A stretch of 40,049 nucleotides of DNA from Leptolyngbya cf. ectocarpi LEGE 11479 (lineage in GTDB: Bacteria; Cyanobacteriota; Cyanobacteriia; Phormidesmidales; Phormidesmidaceae). The stretch lies in NCBI RefSeq assembly GCF_015207065.1, contig NZ_JADEXP010000014.1, forward strand, positions 1 to 40,049. The letters run 5' to 3'. Below, piece after piece: positions 24,808 to 34,285 of the stretch (its first letter is position 1; each line of letters starts with the position of its first letter). A model generated the notes under the pieces. The model searched no databases. It was not told the DNA's origin and worked only from the letters and a program-made list of their open reading frames with translations. The position numbers were made by a program, and so were the translations under genes.

Positions 24808-27681
24808 ATGTCAAGATTTTCCACGTGGATCGACCTACTTCAACACAGGGCAAAGACTCAGCGCGATCAAACCGCCTATGTTTTTTTGCAAGATGGGGAG
24901 CAAGAAACCCTGAGGCTGTCTTATCAACAGCTAGACACCCAGGCGCGGGCAATTGCCGCGCAGCTCCATACCCTCGGCGGTCAGGGGGAACGGGCGCTGC
25001 TGCTGTATCCCTCTGGTCTGGAGTTTATTGCGGCGTTTTTGGGGTGTTTGTATGCGGGGGTGATTGCAGTACCGGCATACCCGCCCCGCCCCAATCAAAA
25101 GATGACGCGGTTGTCAGCAATCGTTACGGACGCCGACGCTAAACTATTGCTGACAACCCAAGGGCTTTTACAAAAGATAGAAAGCCAATTTTCCCAAGAT
25201 CTAGACATCTTGCACTTTATAGCCACTGACGGGATCGCCAACCACCAGGCCGAGCATTGGCAAAAACCAGACATTAGCAGTGATACCCTGGCGTTTTTGC
25301 AATACACCTCCGGGTCCACTGGCACCCCCAAAGGTGTCATGGTCAGCCATAGTAATTTGCTGTGCAACTGCGCGTCCATGGTCAAAGCCTTGGATCTCAG
25401 GCCAGATAGTGTGATGGTGTCATGGCTACCCAGCTTCCATGATATGGGGCTTATTTTAGGGATGCTTAAACCCTTGTCTCAGGGGGTGCCAACCATTTTG
25501 ATGCCGCCTACCGCGTTCGTGCAGCGGCCGCTACGCTGGCTACAGGCTATTTCTCACTACCGGGCAACCCATTCCGGTGGGCCTAACTTTGCCTATGAGC
25601 TATGTATCAATAAGGTTAAATCAGAGCAGTTAGACACCCTCGATCTGAGTAGCTGGCGGTGCGCCTTGAATGGGGCAGAACCTGTTCGTCGTCAAACCCT
25701 AGAACGCTTTACTCAAAAGTTCAAACCGTATGGTTTCCGCTCTAATGCTCTATTTCCTTGCTACGGCATGGCGGAAGCCACATTAATGATCTCTGGCGGG
25801 TTAGCCGATGCAGACCCCATTTACAGTTTGGTTGAGGCCAACCAGCTAGAACAAAATCAGATTCTAGAAGCCTCATCCAATATCCAAAGCGTTAGGTCTT
25901 TAACTGGGTGTGGTCGAGCTTTGCTCGATACCAGGGTTGTGATTGCTGACCCAGATACCCGGACCCAGTGTGCGCCCAACCAGGTCGGGGAGATCTGGAC
26001 CTCAGGGCTGAGCGTGGCCCAGGGCTACTGGCAACGCCCTGGACAAACTCAAGAGACGTTTGATGCACACCTGCAAGACACGGGCGAAGGGCCATTTCTG
26101 CGCACGGGCGATTTGGGATTTTTGCAAAGTGGTGAGCTTTACATCACCGGGCGACTGAAGGATGTGGTGATTATTCGAGGTCGCAATCACTATCCCCAAG
26201 ATATTGAACTCACGGTGCAGCAGAGTCATCCAGCCTTAAAACCCGAGAGTGGTGCAGCCTTTGCCATCGATATGGAGAACGAAGAGCAGCTGGTGGTGGT
26301 GCAAGAAGTGCGGCGCCAGGCCCTGCGGCATCTAGATGTGGCTGCGATCGCAGCTGCGATCCGTCGCGCCATTGCCGAGGAGCATGACCTCCAGGTCTAT
26401 GCCATTGTGCTTCTCAAGACCGCCAGTATTCTTAAGACCTCTAGCGGCAAAATCCAGCGGCAGGCTTGCAAAAAAGGATTCCTGATGGAAACGCTCAATG
26501 TCGTCGGTGAGTGGCGACAGCCCATGGCTGCACCTGAGCCTGCTGCCGTTTCTGGGGCTGCTTCTGGAGACGCTTCTAGGGCTGCACCCCCCACCGAAGC
26601 GATAATTCAGGCCTGGTTGGAGGCCAAGTTATCCACCCTGCTGCGGATGCCTCCCCAGGCAATCAACCCGCAGATGTCCCTGGTCCAGTACGGTCTAGAT
26701 TCATTGACCCTGGTAACCCTGGCCAGTGAGCTAGAGGAATGGTTAGGATTTCAGCTGCCGAGCCAGGTGGTGTACGAACATCCCACCATGGCTGCTCTGG
26801 CCCATGCCTTGGCCCATGCCAGCCCAGACGATCACCAACGTTCTTCCTGCTTAGTGCCCCTACAGTCCCAGGGAACAAAGCCACCCTTCTTTTGTATTCA
26901 TCCCCTGGCGGGTGTTGTCTTTCCTTACTATCCGCTGGTGCGGGTGTTCGGCCACGACCGACCGTTTTGGGCCTTGCAGTCGGTGGGGCTAGAGGGGGGA
27001 TCGCAGCCGTTAACCACAATCGAAGCAATGGCCGCTCATTATCTTGAAGCTTTGCTCCAGCTCCAGCCCCAAGATCCTTACTATTTGGGCGGATGGTCAT
27101 TTGGGGCTTATGTGGCCTTAGAAATGGCTACCCAGCTGAGGCAGCAGGGGCAACGAGTGGCCAAGGTGGTGCTGTTAGATACGCCGCCGCTTTCGACCAA
27201 TAAACTGACCAATCTAGTCGATCTGACGACATTCTTTCTGACCTCGTCAGCCCCCCATATTTGGCCCTATGTCGCTGATTATGCCCACCTGCGACTAGCT
27301 GGGGAGCCGTCTGCCCAAGCTCCTGATCTGTGGACGTTTATGGGTCTTCTTACTCCAGACAATATTGCCAGGCTGATAGAACAGGAATCAAGATTGATGA
27401 CATTTCGCCAACCGGCTCTACAGGGCCTGCTACAGGTAATACAAGCCAACACCGAAGCCATGCTTAACTACCAACCCAAACCCTATCCGGGAAAAATTAC
27501 GTTATTTCATGCCGACCCAGTTTTTGGCAACAATCGACAAGATGCTGTAACGGGCTGGCTCAAGTTTGCAATGCAGGGCACTGAGGTTTATAAAATTCCA
27601 GGACACCATTTTTCATTGCTGAGATCGCCCCATGTGGAGACCCTAGCTCGTAAGCTTAACAACTGTCTTGACGAGGTTTAA
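24808..27681 (+). CDS. Fatty acyl-AMP ligase-acyl carrier protein-thioesterase fusion
   Basis: 957 residues from the ATG at 24808, which begins MSRFSTWIDLLQHRA, a typical FAAL start; a TTG-initiated extension to 24721 would run through the hairpin and is unlikely. FAAL domain, about 1-570: TSGSTGTPKG at 167-176, PSFHDMGLI, CYGMAEATL, TGDLGF and GRLKDVVIIRGRNHYPQDIE. ACP, about 595-670: GLDSL with phosphopantetheine Ser632. Type I thioesterase, about 690-955: GWSFG with Ser764, and GHHFSLL with His933. It would activate a fatty acid as adenylate, load it on its own carrier arm and release it by hydrolysis or transfer. No condensing or PKS/NRPS genes adjoin, so the product is unknown. A lipase gene follows after 89 bp. 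Confidence 0.92.
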   Translation: MSRFSTWIDLLQHRAKTQRDQTAYVFLQDGEQETLRLSYQQLDTQARAIAAQLHTLGGQGERALLLYPSGLEFIAAFLGCLYAGVIAVPAYPPRPNQKMTRLSAIVTDADAKLLLTTQGLLQKIESQFSQDLDILHFIATDGIANHQAEHWQKPDISSDTLAFLQYTSGSTGTPKGVMVSHSNLLCNCASMVKALDLRPDSVMVSWLPSFHDMGLILGMLKPLSQGVPTILMPPTAFVQRPLRWLQAISHYRATHSGGPNFAYELCINKVKSEQLDTLDLSSWRCALNGAEPVRRQTLERFTQKFKPYGFRSNALFPCYGMAEATLMISGGLADADPIYSLVEANQLEQNQILEASSNIQSVRSLTGCGRALLDTRVVIADPDTRTQCAPNQVGEIWTSGLSVAQGYWQRPGQTQETFDAHLQDTGEGPFLRTGDLGFLQSGELYITGRLKDVVIIRGRNHYPQDIELTVQQSHPALKPESGAAFAIDMENEEQLVVVQEVRRQALRHLDVAAIAAAIRRAIAEEHDLQVYAIVLLKTASILKTSSGKIQRQACKKGFLMETLNVVGEWRQPMAAPEPAAVSGAASGDASRAAPPTEAIIQAWLEAKLSTLLRMPPQAINPQMSLVQYGLDSLTLVTLASELEEWLGFQLPSQVVYEHPTMAALAHALAHASPDDHQRSSCLVPLQSQGTKPPFFCIHPLAGVVFPYYPLVRVFGHDRPFWALQSVGLEGGSQPLTTIEAMAAHYLEALLQLQPQDPYYLGGWSFGAYVALEMATQLRQQGQRVAKVVLLDTPPLSTNKLTNLVDLTTFFLTSSAPHIWPYVADYAHLRLAGEPSAQAPDLWTFMGLLTPDNIARLIEQESRLMTFRQPALQGLLQVIQANTEAMLNYQPKPYPGKITLFHADPVFGNNRQDAVTGWLKFAMQGTEVYKIPGHHFSLLRSPHVETLARKLNNCLDEV

Positions 27682-27770
27682 GCCAGTCAACTACCAACGT
27701 TCTTCTCACGTTTTCCTGCTGTTTTCCCATTACTTCATCACCGACATTCCATCACTTAAATTCAGTCACT

Positions 27771-29123
27771 ATGATCAATAGCAAAATACCCCCCACGCTC
27801 CAAAGCGGTTTTAGTTTTGATGAAGCTCTATTAACCGCCGGATTTTGTAAGCAAATCTATGCCATCTTTCAGCAAGATGATGGCTCTGTAGATGACACCG
27901 AACTAGAAGAAATCTACAATGCTGTTCACGGTCGCCAGGGCTGGAAATTTGCCCACAGTATTCGTAATGACGATACCAATGTGCGCGGCATGATCCTCAA
28001 AAGACAGGATGCTCAACAATATACCGTCGTATTCCGGGGATCGATTTTGACCGATCGCGGCGGTGTAGAACTAACCGACCTTGCCACCGATATGCAGTGG
28101 GATCTGGTCAAGTATGGCACCATGACTGATGCAAAGGTCAAAGTTGTCCAGGGATTATTTTTGGCCTTTGAGTCTGTTGCTGATGAAATCAAACTGTTTT
28201 TCAAAACCTTAGCCGGTCAGCTTAAATCCAAAGACTTTCAAAGTTTAAACCAGCTCTCCCCCGAACGAACGCTAGCCTGCGCCACCGCCATGGCCGATGC
28301 TGGCACCATTCGCCTGGGAGCCGAGTTTGAACAACCGGTGAAAGGGCTAATTGCGGAAGCCCTTGAAGATGGAGAAATTGGCAACAATGACGAACTTGAA
28401 CACATCATCGCGGTCGAACAAGCCGCCTTACTCAAACTAGATGCCCTCCCTGAGCCCCTAGAAGTTTATGTCACAGGTCATAGCCTAGGCGGCGGCTTAG
28501 CCCACCTGGGTGCACTTGCACTACACCGCAATCTTAAAGCGGCGTCCATCAAAACCAAAACCTATTCGATCGCCGCCCCGAAAGTTGGCAATGATGCCTT
28601 TGCCCAGTACTACCATCAGCAAATTCCTGAGGGCATGAGCTACCGTATCGAAAATTGGTTTGATCCTGTCCCTAATCTGCCGCTATCGGTTCCATTTCCC
28701 CTGAGTATGTTTGCGGCCAGTGGTCTCAGAATTGGCGATTTTTATCTGGGGGACTGTGTGCCCGTTGGGGAGTCCCACAATGTGGTTGGTTTGGGTTCCC
28801 AAGGGGTCTCGATCGATTTTGGGGGAGCGTTAGAATTTTTGGGGGGTATTCCTTTTCCCCACAGCTTTGACACTTACATCATGTTGTTAAAAGAAGATCA
28901 GGAGCGTTGGCAGGGGATTTGGCGACCTATTCAAGATGTTTTAGGCACGTTTATCAAGGGGGTGCTTCAAGATCATCAGGCTGAAATTCAAGCAACCTTT
29001 CAAGCAGAAATTCAAGCTTTGAAACAGGCTGTGGATAGCCTGAGCATGGAGATTCAAACCCTGAAGCAAGAAAGGCAAACAGCGTCGCTGAATAATAGTC
29101 AGCCGGTTGAAACAGAAAAGTAG
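27771..29123 (+). CDS. Class 3 (Lipase_3) lipase-like protein with C-terminal coiled coil
   Basis: 450 residues, no signal peptide. The lipase_3 fold includes YTVVFRGS near the oxyanion region, the nucleophile motif TGHSLGGGLAHL at about 236, IAAPKVGNDAFAQYY and ENWFDPVPNLP (acid residue). The histidine is probably in FPHSFDTY. The insert between the oxyanion strand and the nucleophile (about 120-230) is longer than usual and mostly helical. The last 50 residues are a Gln/Glu-rich coiled coil (EIQATFQAEIQALKQAV). It follows the FAAL gene on the same strand, so it may act on the acylated product or supply fatty acid (inference). No terminator is seen after it. Confidence 0.88.
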   Translation: MINSKIPPTLQSGFSFDEALLTAGFCKQIYAIFQQDDGSVDDTELEEIYNAVHGRQGWKFAHSIRNDDTNVRGMILKRQDAQQYTVVFRGSILTDRGGVELTDLATDMQWDLVKYGTMTDAKVKVVQGLFLAFESVADEIKLFFKTLAGQLKSKDFQSLNQLSPERTLACATAMADAGTIRLGAEFEQPVKGLIAEALEDGEIGNNDELEHIIAVEQAALLKLDALPEPLEVYVTGHSLGGGLAHLGALALHRNLKAASIKTKTYSIAAPKVGNDAFAQYYHQQIPEGMSYRIENWFDPVPNLPLSVPFPLSMFAASGLRIGDFYLGDCVPVGESHNVVGLGSQGVSIDFGGALEFLGGIPFPHSFDTYIMLLKEDQERWQGIWRPIQDVLGTFIKGVLQDHQAEIQATFQAEIQALKQAVDSLSMEIQTLKQERQTASLNNSQPVETEK

Positions 29124-29568
29124 ATGCTGCCCTAGGACACACTTTGTTATTGACGTATACCAAGCGGCGACTTACGTGCTGCACTGATTTTATGACCTGG
29201 TCACGTGAAAGCTTGATTTTCTGGGATGACGCTGAATGCGGTATGGCTTTGATATAGCAATTATTTAACTGTTTTGAGTCAGTTATTCTCGGTTAAGAAA
29301 TTTATACTTTACTGCTGCAATAGTCGGGTTAAACCGCCATAAGAGTTTAGGATCTAATGAGTTACTCAAGATAATAGTGTTGTTTTTCAGAGGGGGAGAA
29401 AGCCTTCATAAGGTTAGCCTGTCTCAGTTATTTCAGAGATCGGCAACTCTCCATCTCAACCGCCATACAAGCTATTATTTCGGTTGTTGCAGCCAGCTCG
29501 GCTCGGAAGTTTGCTTCTCATGTCTGAAGCAGCTTGCTTGAAAAATTTTCCTTAAGGGTGCTGAATTA
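29124..29568. promoter_or_regulatory. Control region upstream of the nucleotidase gene
   Basis: 445 bp without a gene. It contains the second copy of the shared upstream element (29281-29359). AAGGGTG ends about nine bases before the ATG at 29569 and serves as ribosome binding site. A small inverted repeat (gaag...cttc near 29505) is not distinctive. Confidence 0.6.
29281..29359 (+). promoter_or_regulatory. Shared upstream element, copy 2 (before EF-hand nucleotidase gene)
   Basis: Counterpart of 24611-24689, with common gttaagaaat, tatacttt, aatag/catag and ttaaacc/ataaacc segments at identical spacing. It lies about 210-290 bp upstream of the start codon. The two genes may share a regulator or an unusual promoter. 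Confidence 0.6.
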
Positions 29569-31269
29569 ATGACTATAGCTAGTCCCCCAGACCGCCCTCT
29601 ATCGTTGTATTTGCCTAGGCCTCGCAACGCAATTGGCCCTTACCTGAGAATTGCATCTATCAACGATGTGTATGACATCACCAGCTATCCCTATGTAGAA
29701 ACGGTGATTCAGGCGCTCAAGCAAACTGCAGAGAATGCAGTGGTGATTGCGACACTCAGCGGCGATTTTCTTTCCCCTTGCTTAATTTCATCTCTAGATG
29801 GCGGCAAAGCCATGCTCGACATTTTGAAGGTGGTGAATATTGACTACCTTTGTTTTGGTAATCATGAGTTTGATATTCGACTAGATATCCTACGTGAGCG
29901 ATTCAAAAGCTATACCGGCAAGTGCCTCAATGGCAATATTTCCAACCTGTCAATTACCGATGCCAGCGGTCAGCTTTTGCCCAAGTATGATGTGGTTGAA
30001 GTGGGTCGTCATCGAGTTGCTTTTTCAGGATTTTGCACCAACAATACCGATAGCTTTCGCCCTGGTAGCGATCTCATTCTCCAGCCCATTTTTGAGGCGC
30101 TTCAGGCAACCTGGTCCAAATGTGAGGCCGACCTGATTATCCCCCTGACCCATCAAACAATTGGGGAAGACCGTGAACTGGCCGATCAAATTGACGACGA
30201 CGATCAGCTTAGGGGGCTGGTACCGGTGATTCTTGGCGGTCATGAGCACGAAATTTTTATTGAGGAAATCAGTCAGAGTCTGATTGTGAAGGCGGGGTCT
30301 GATGCCACTAATGTCGTCATCGTTGATATCTGGTGGGATATTGACGATCAGATGCACACCGCTGTTCATCTGCTGCCCGCCAGCCACTTTGAGGCCGATC
30401 CCAACGCCCGGATGTTTGTGGAAATCACCCAGCGATTGCTAGGATCGCTGATGGATGTGGAAATCTTTGAGGTTAAAGCGGCCATGTCCTCGAAACGAAC
30501 ACGGTTTCAGCCTGAAAAAGTCGCTTCAACCCTGTGTTCTTATATCAAAAAAAGCTCCCCAGGGATGGACTTGGTCATGCTTCAGGGGGGCTGTGTGCGG
30601 GGCGATCGCAACTACGCCGCTGGGTCATCTTTTACCTATGGGGATCTGCTCGAAGAGATTCCCTTTGATACTGAGATAGCGGTCATTCAGGTGCCGGGAT
30701 ATGTGTTGCAAACAGCCATTACGCTCACCCGTAGTACCCCTGACCGGGAAGTTTCCAGCTTTCTCCATGCCGATTTAGACGTGGAAATTGAAGACCACCC
30801 TAGTCACAAAATCGTCAGTATCAATCACAGTCCCTTCGATGCTCAAAAGATTTACAGCTTGGGTATTTATCAGTTTTTGTTAACCGGTATGAATGAGATT
30901 AAACCTCTGCTGGACTATGTCAACGCCAACGGCGGTGCACCGACTATCGAACAATGTCTGCCGGCCAAAAACTTAATTCTGGAAAGCTGCATGAAAGATG
31001 CCTGGCGTACCCTGGTCAATTTTGAGCAGTGGGATACCAACAACGATGGACAAATATCAAAAGCTGAGCTGGAAGAGGCCGTTAAACAAGCGTTTGTCTC
31101 GCTTGACCACAATCAGGACGGCTATGTGTCTCCTATCGAATTACAGACTGCACTAGTAGAGCGCACCGGGCGTGCTCAAAAGGGATTGATCAGCATGATG
31201 TTTAAAACCCTCGATACCGACGGCGATGGCCAGGTATCAATGGCGGAGCTGGCATCGCTGGCGATATAG
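29569..31269 (+). CDS. 5'-nucleotidase/metallophosphatase (UshA-like) with three C-terminal EF hands
   Basis: 566 residues, no signal peptide, so probably cytoplasmic. The N-terminal metallophosphatase domain (about 27-270) has IASINDVYD, LSGDFLSP, FGNHEFD, PLTHQ and GGHEHE. The first site has DVY instead of the DxH of UshA, a change seen in some cytoplasmic relatives. The C-terminal nucleotidase domain (about 290-480) includes LQGGCVRGDR and GDLLEEIPFD. Three canonical EF-hand loops follow: DTNNDGQISKAE (489-500), DHNQDGYVSPIE (513-524) and DTDGDGQVSMAE (549-560). The first two are only 24 residues apart, shorter than in classical pairs. It would release nucleoside and phosphate from nucleotides under calcium influence (inference). 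It heads a run with urea transporter and nucleoside hydrolase genes. Confidence 0.9.
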   Translation: MTIASPPDRPLSLYLPRPRNAIGPYLRIASINDVYDITSYPYVETVIQALKQTAENAVVIATLSGDFLSPCLISSLDGGKAMLDILKVVNIDYLCFGNHEFDIRLDILRERFKSYTGKCLNGNISNLSITDASGQLLPKYDVVEVGRHRVAFSGFCTNNTDSFRPGSDLILQPIFEALQATWSKCEADLIIPLTHQTIGEDRELADQIDDDDQLRGLVPVILGGHEHEIFIEEISQSLIVKAGSDATNVVIVDIWWDIDDQMHTAVHLLPASHFEADPNARMFVEITQRLLGSLMDVEIFEVKAAMSSKRTRFQPEKVASTLCSYIKKSSPGMDLVMLQGGCVRGDRNYAAGSSFTYGDLLEEIPFDTEIAVIQVPGYVLQTAITLTRSTPDREVSSFLHADLDVEIEDHPSHKIVSINHSPFDAQKIYSLGIYQFLLTGMNEIKPLLDYVNANGGAPTIEQCLPAKNLILESCMKDAWRTLVNFEQWDTNNDGQISKAELEEAVKQAFVSLDHNQDGYVSPIELQTALVERTGRAQKGLISMMFKTLDTDGDGQVSMAELASLAI

Positions 31270-31377
31270 GGTTTTTAGGATCAGCAGCCGGATCTTTGCT
31301 GTTTGTTCGAGGGTAATCCAAATCAAAAGTTCCTTATTTTTGAATATGGCCAATCAAATCGCTTTCAAAATTGACCG

Positions 31378-33033
31378 ATGACAAATTCAAGTCCGGCAAC
31401 AGCCCCGCTGCCGCTGCACGAATTAATTGCCCACCTGCTGGCACCAGAGGCTTCCCAGCAAATGCCAGAGACCATTACAGGCACGATGCAGTGGCTCAAC
31501 CGCAGGCTTGCGTCCCAGCCAAAATTAGACTTCATCAACGCAACTCTGCGAGGAATTGGTCAGGTCATTTTTGCTAATAATCCCGTCAGCGGCTTTTTGA
31601 TTCTGTTGGCCATGACAATTGAATCTCCCTGGTTGGGGCTGTTGGCACTATTGGGTACTGTTACCGCTACCTTCACTGCGATGCTGCTGAACCAGATTCC
31701 TATCGGGTCGCCTGCTGCCAACCGGGGCATGATTCAAAATGGCATTTTTGGCCTCAACGGCATGCTAGTCGGGGCTGCGATGGGCTTCTTCGGAACCTTT
31801 GGCAACGGTGAATGGAACGTTATTTGGCTGGTAGCTGCGATCGCACTGTCAGCCCTGTCGGCATTCGTGATGCAAACCGTGGGGGTGTGGTTTACCTCTC
31901 GGTTTCGGGTGGCCCCCCTGGGGATTCCCTTTATCGGGGTGATGATGACATTTTTGGTGTTGATTGCGATCTTACCCCAGTCCCTGTTCGATCTGGGACC
32001 ACCCCCATCGCCCTTCCCAGAGAGCACAATAGACGGTTCACAGCTGATACAGTCGTTACCGTTGGGACTGGCTCAGGTATATTTTTCCAGCAATCTCACC
32101 TCTGTTGCCCTAGTGGTTCTGGCAATTGCCATTTGCACCCCAATGGGAGCCCTGGTCGGTCTGCTGGGGTGTGCAATGTATCTGCTGGCCGGGCTAGTAA
32201 TGCGGGCCAGGCCAGATGAAATCTATCTTGGACTGTGGGGCTACAACGCCGTGCTCACGGCGATGGCTATTGGCGGCACCTTTTACACACCCACTCGGCT
32301 TAGTATTGCTCTGGCAGGTTTAGGAGCATTTCTGGCCTCAGTGTTGAGTTGGCTGTTGGTGCCCTGGTTTGGAGCTGTGGGTTTGCCCATATTGGCAGTA
32401 CCGTTTGTGATCGTTACCATCGGGATATTTCTGATTTTACAGCGATCGATTCCCTCCCTGGTACCTGTGGCACTGCACACCGTGGCCAGCCCTGAGGAAC
32501 ACCGTCAGCGCTTTGAGGTCGCGCAGGGCATTATTGCCCACTTCCGTCGAGATCTGGCGGCGGCGATTGCAGGCGATCGCCAAACTCGGTTGTTTGATCG
32601 AGCCTCCCCTAGTACAAAAAGCGACCTGCGCTACATTTTTGACACAATTGACCAAGACCGTAGCAGCCAGCTTTCCTTAGAAGAACTCAGCTATCACCTG
32701 CAGCAGTCCAGTCAAGACTTATCCAAAAGCGAGATTGGCCGTCTCTTTAAGGGGTTGGATCGCGATAAAAGCCACACAATTGACTTTGCTGAATTCGGTG
32801 AGCTGATGCTACGTCACCGACAGTTGATGGCCAAATATGACGACTTTGTCACCTATTTTCTACCCATCGATGCCAACGAAGACGACACCATCAGCCTACG
32901 GGAAATAAATGTGGCGATGGCCAGCGTTAGCGAGCGGCCCCTATCGTCGAAGGATATGCAGTTTCTCCAGAATCACATCGATGGTCAGCCCCTAACCTGG
33001 AATCGTTTTATTGAACTACTGCTGGTCATCTAG
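31378..33033 (+). CDS. Urea transporter (UT/SLC14 family) with C-terminal EF-hand domain
   Basis: 551 residues. Residues about 45-365 form the UT channel fold, with two homologous halves. The family signatures are IGQVIFANNPVSGFLILLA with IFGLNGMLVGAAMG in the first half and YLGLWGYNAVLTAMAIGG in the second. These form the urea pore in plasma membrane. After a soluble spacer (about 375-415) come three EF-hand loops: DQDRSSQLSLEE (425-436), DRDKSHTIDFAE (461-472) and DANEDDTISLRE (498-509), spaced 36-37 residues apart like classical EF hands. Calcium may gate or tune urea flux; EF hands are not part of the basic UT family. The gene lies 108 bp downstream of the EF-hand nucleotidase gene. Confidence 0.92.
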   Translation: MTNSSPATAPLPLHELIAHLLAPEASQQMPETITGTMQWLNRRLASQPKLDFINATLRGIGQVIFANNPVSGFLILLAMTIESPWLGLLALLGTVTATFTAMLLNQIPIGSPAANRGMIQNGIFGLNGMLVGAAMGFFGTFGNGEWNVIWLVAAIALSALSAFVMQTVGVWFTSRFRVAPLGIPFIGVMMTFLVLIAILPQSLFDLGPPPSPFPESTIDGSQLIQSLPLGLAQVYFSSNLTSVALVVLAIAICTPMGALVGLLGCAMYLLAGLVMRARPDEIYLGLWGYNAVLTAMAIGGTFYTPTRLSIALAGLGAFLASVLSWLLVPWFGAVGLPILAVPFVIVTIGIFLILQRSIPSLVPVALHTVASPEEHRQRFEVAQGIIAHFRRDLAAAIAGDRQTRLFDRASPSTKSDLRYIFDTIDQDRSSQLSLEELSYHLQQSSQDLSKSEIGRLFKGLDRDKSHTIDFAEFGELMLRHRQLMAKYDDFVTYFLPIDANEDDTISLREINVAMASVSERPLSSKDMQFLQNHIDGQPLTWNRFIELLLVI

Positions 33034-33160
33034 GAAGCACTCCCACCCTTACCTCATTCCGTAACCCTGCCCAGGGAGTTCACCAACCCTCTAGAACCCA
33101 CTATTACAGCAAGATTTACTCGTAAATTGTCTTACGCATCCTCAAGAGATTTAAGCCATT

Positions 33161-34135
33161 ATGACTGACCCCACCAAAATCATTCTCGATACCGATCCCG
33201 GCGGCGACGATATTTTCGTATTTCTATGGTTGTTAAGCCTGGTCAAACAGGGATTGGTTGATCTAGTCGCCATTACAGCTGCGGAGGGTAATGTGGCAGC
33301 CCGTAACACCTTCACCAACAGCGCCCAAATTCTAGAGCTGGCTGGATTCTCCACTATTCCGATCGGTCGTGCCGTATCCTTGCAATCCGATCCAGGAGAA
33401 AACGCCGGTCACATTCACGGGACAGATGGCATGGGCAATCTATCGCGCACACTGCCATCGTCAGCCCGAGACTTTGACTCAGCTCAAAGTGCCGACGACC
33501 TGCTGATCGAAGCCCTTAACGCCGATCCGGGTCAGATTACCATCCTTGCCATTGGTCCCCTGACCAACCTGGCCGCTGCAGAAGCCAAACAGCCCGGTAT
33601 TCTCAAAAAAGCCAAAGAAATTGTGGTGATGGGGGGAGCCTTTCACTGTCGGGGCAACGTTACCCCAACGGCGGAGTTTAACATTTGGTTTAATCCCAAA
33701 GCCGCTCAGGTCGTCTTCGACAGTCGTGACGACATTGTGGTGCTGCCCCTGGATGTGACTCGAGATCTGGTGTTCACCCAAACGATGGCGGAGATAGTTA
33801 CCCAGCATAATGCCCACAGCAATTTGGCTCAGTTTGTGGTGAAGCTCTGTCGATTCATGGTGAGTACCGCCCTGAAATACCGGGCAACAGGTGGAATCCC
33901 TGGTTTCTTAGTTCACGATGCGGCGACGGTGGGCTATCTTTTTTACCCTGAGACGCTGATGCTCAGACGGGCCAGAGTTCAGGTGGAAACCCAGGGGGAA
34001 TGGACGCTAGGTCAGACCCTGATGGACGAACGCCACAGAGCCAAGTCCGGTACCAATGCCTGGGTTGCCCTGCAGGTTGATAGCCCTAACTTTTTCACCA
34101 GCTTTGTCGAAGACTTAAAGCATTTAATTGAGTAG
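33161..34135 (+). CDS. Inosine-uridine-preferring nucleoside hydrolase
   Basis: 324 residues, cytoplasmic. Cleaves the N-glycosidic bond of ribonucleosides to base and ribose. The calcium-binding signature DTDPGGDD is at about 10-17, with family segments AAEGNVAARNTFTN, HGTDGMGN, ILAIGPLTNLAAA, IVVMGGAFHCRGNVTPTAEFN and a late VHDAATVGYLF (Asp ligand and active-site region). It follows the urea transporter by about 130 bp and the nucleotidase before that. The order nucleotide phosphatase, urea uptake, nucleoside hydrolase suggests salvage of P and N from nucleic acid building blocks. Confidence 0.93.
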   Translation: MTDPTKIILDTDPGGDDIFVFLWLLSLVKQGLVDLVAITAAEGNVAARNTFTNSAQILELAGFSTIPIGRAVSLQSDPGENAGHIHGTDGMGNLSRTLPSSARDFDSAQSADDLLIEALNADPGQITILAIGPLTNLAAAEAKQPGILKKAKEIVVMGGAFHCRGNVTPTAEFNIWFNPKAAQVVFDSRDDIVVLPLDVTRDLVFTQTMAEIVTQHNAHSNLAQFVVKLCRFMVSTALKYRATGGIPGFLVHDAATVGYLFYPETLMLRRARVQVETQGEWTLGQTLMDERHRAKSGTNAWVALQVDSPNFFTSFVEDLKHLIE

Positions 34136-34147
34136 TTGCTCTAAGAG

Positions 34148-34237
34148 CTTGCACCTGTGTTGGTCATGAGGCTTCAGCCCACGTTGGGTTCAAAACCCAC
34201 CGCTAGTCGATGGTTGTCCACTCAAGGGACAAGTTGG
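34148..34237. repeat. Diverged copy of the left part of the 14981 element
   Basis: cttgcac, ttggtcatg, ggcttcagcccacgttgggtt and, later, ctcaagggacaagttgg match 14988-15075 in the same order with substitutions and few gaps. It lies just upstream of the internally deleted copy at 34286. Confidence 0.55.
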
Positions 34238-34285
34238 GTGTGAGGTTCTATATCTAGAGCTTTCAGCGATCTTCAACCCCTTTAG

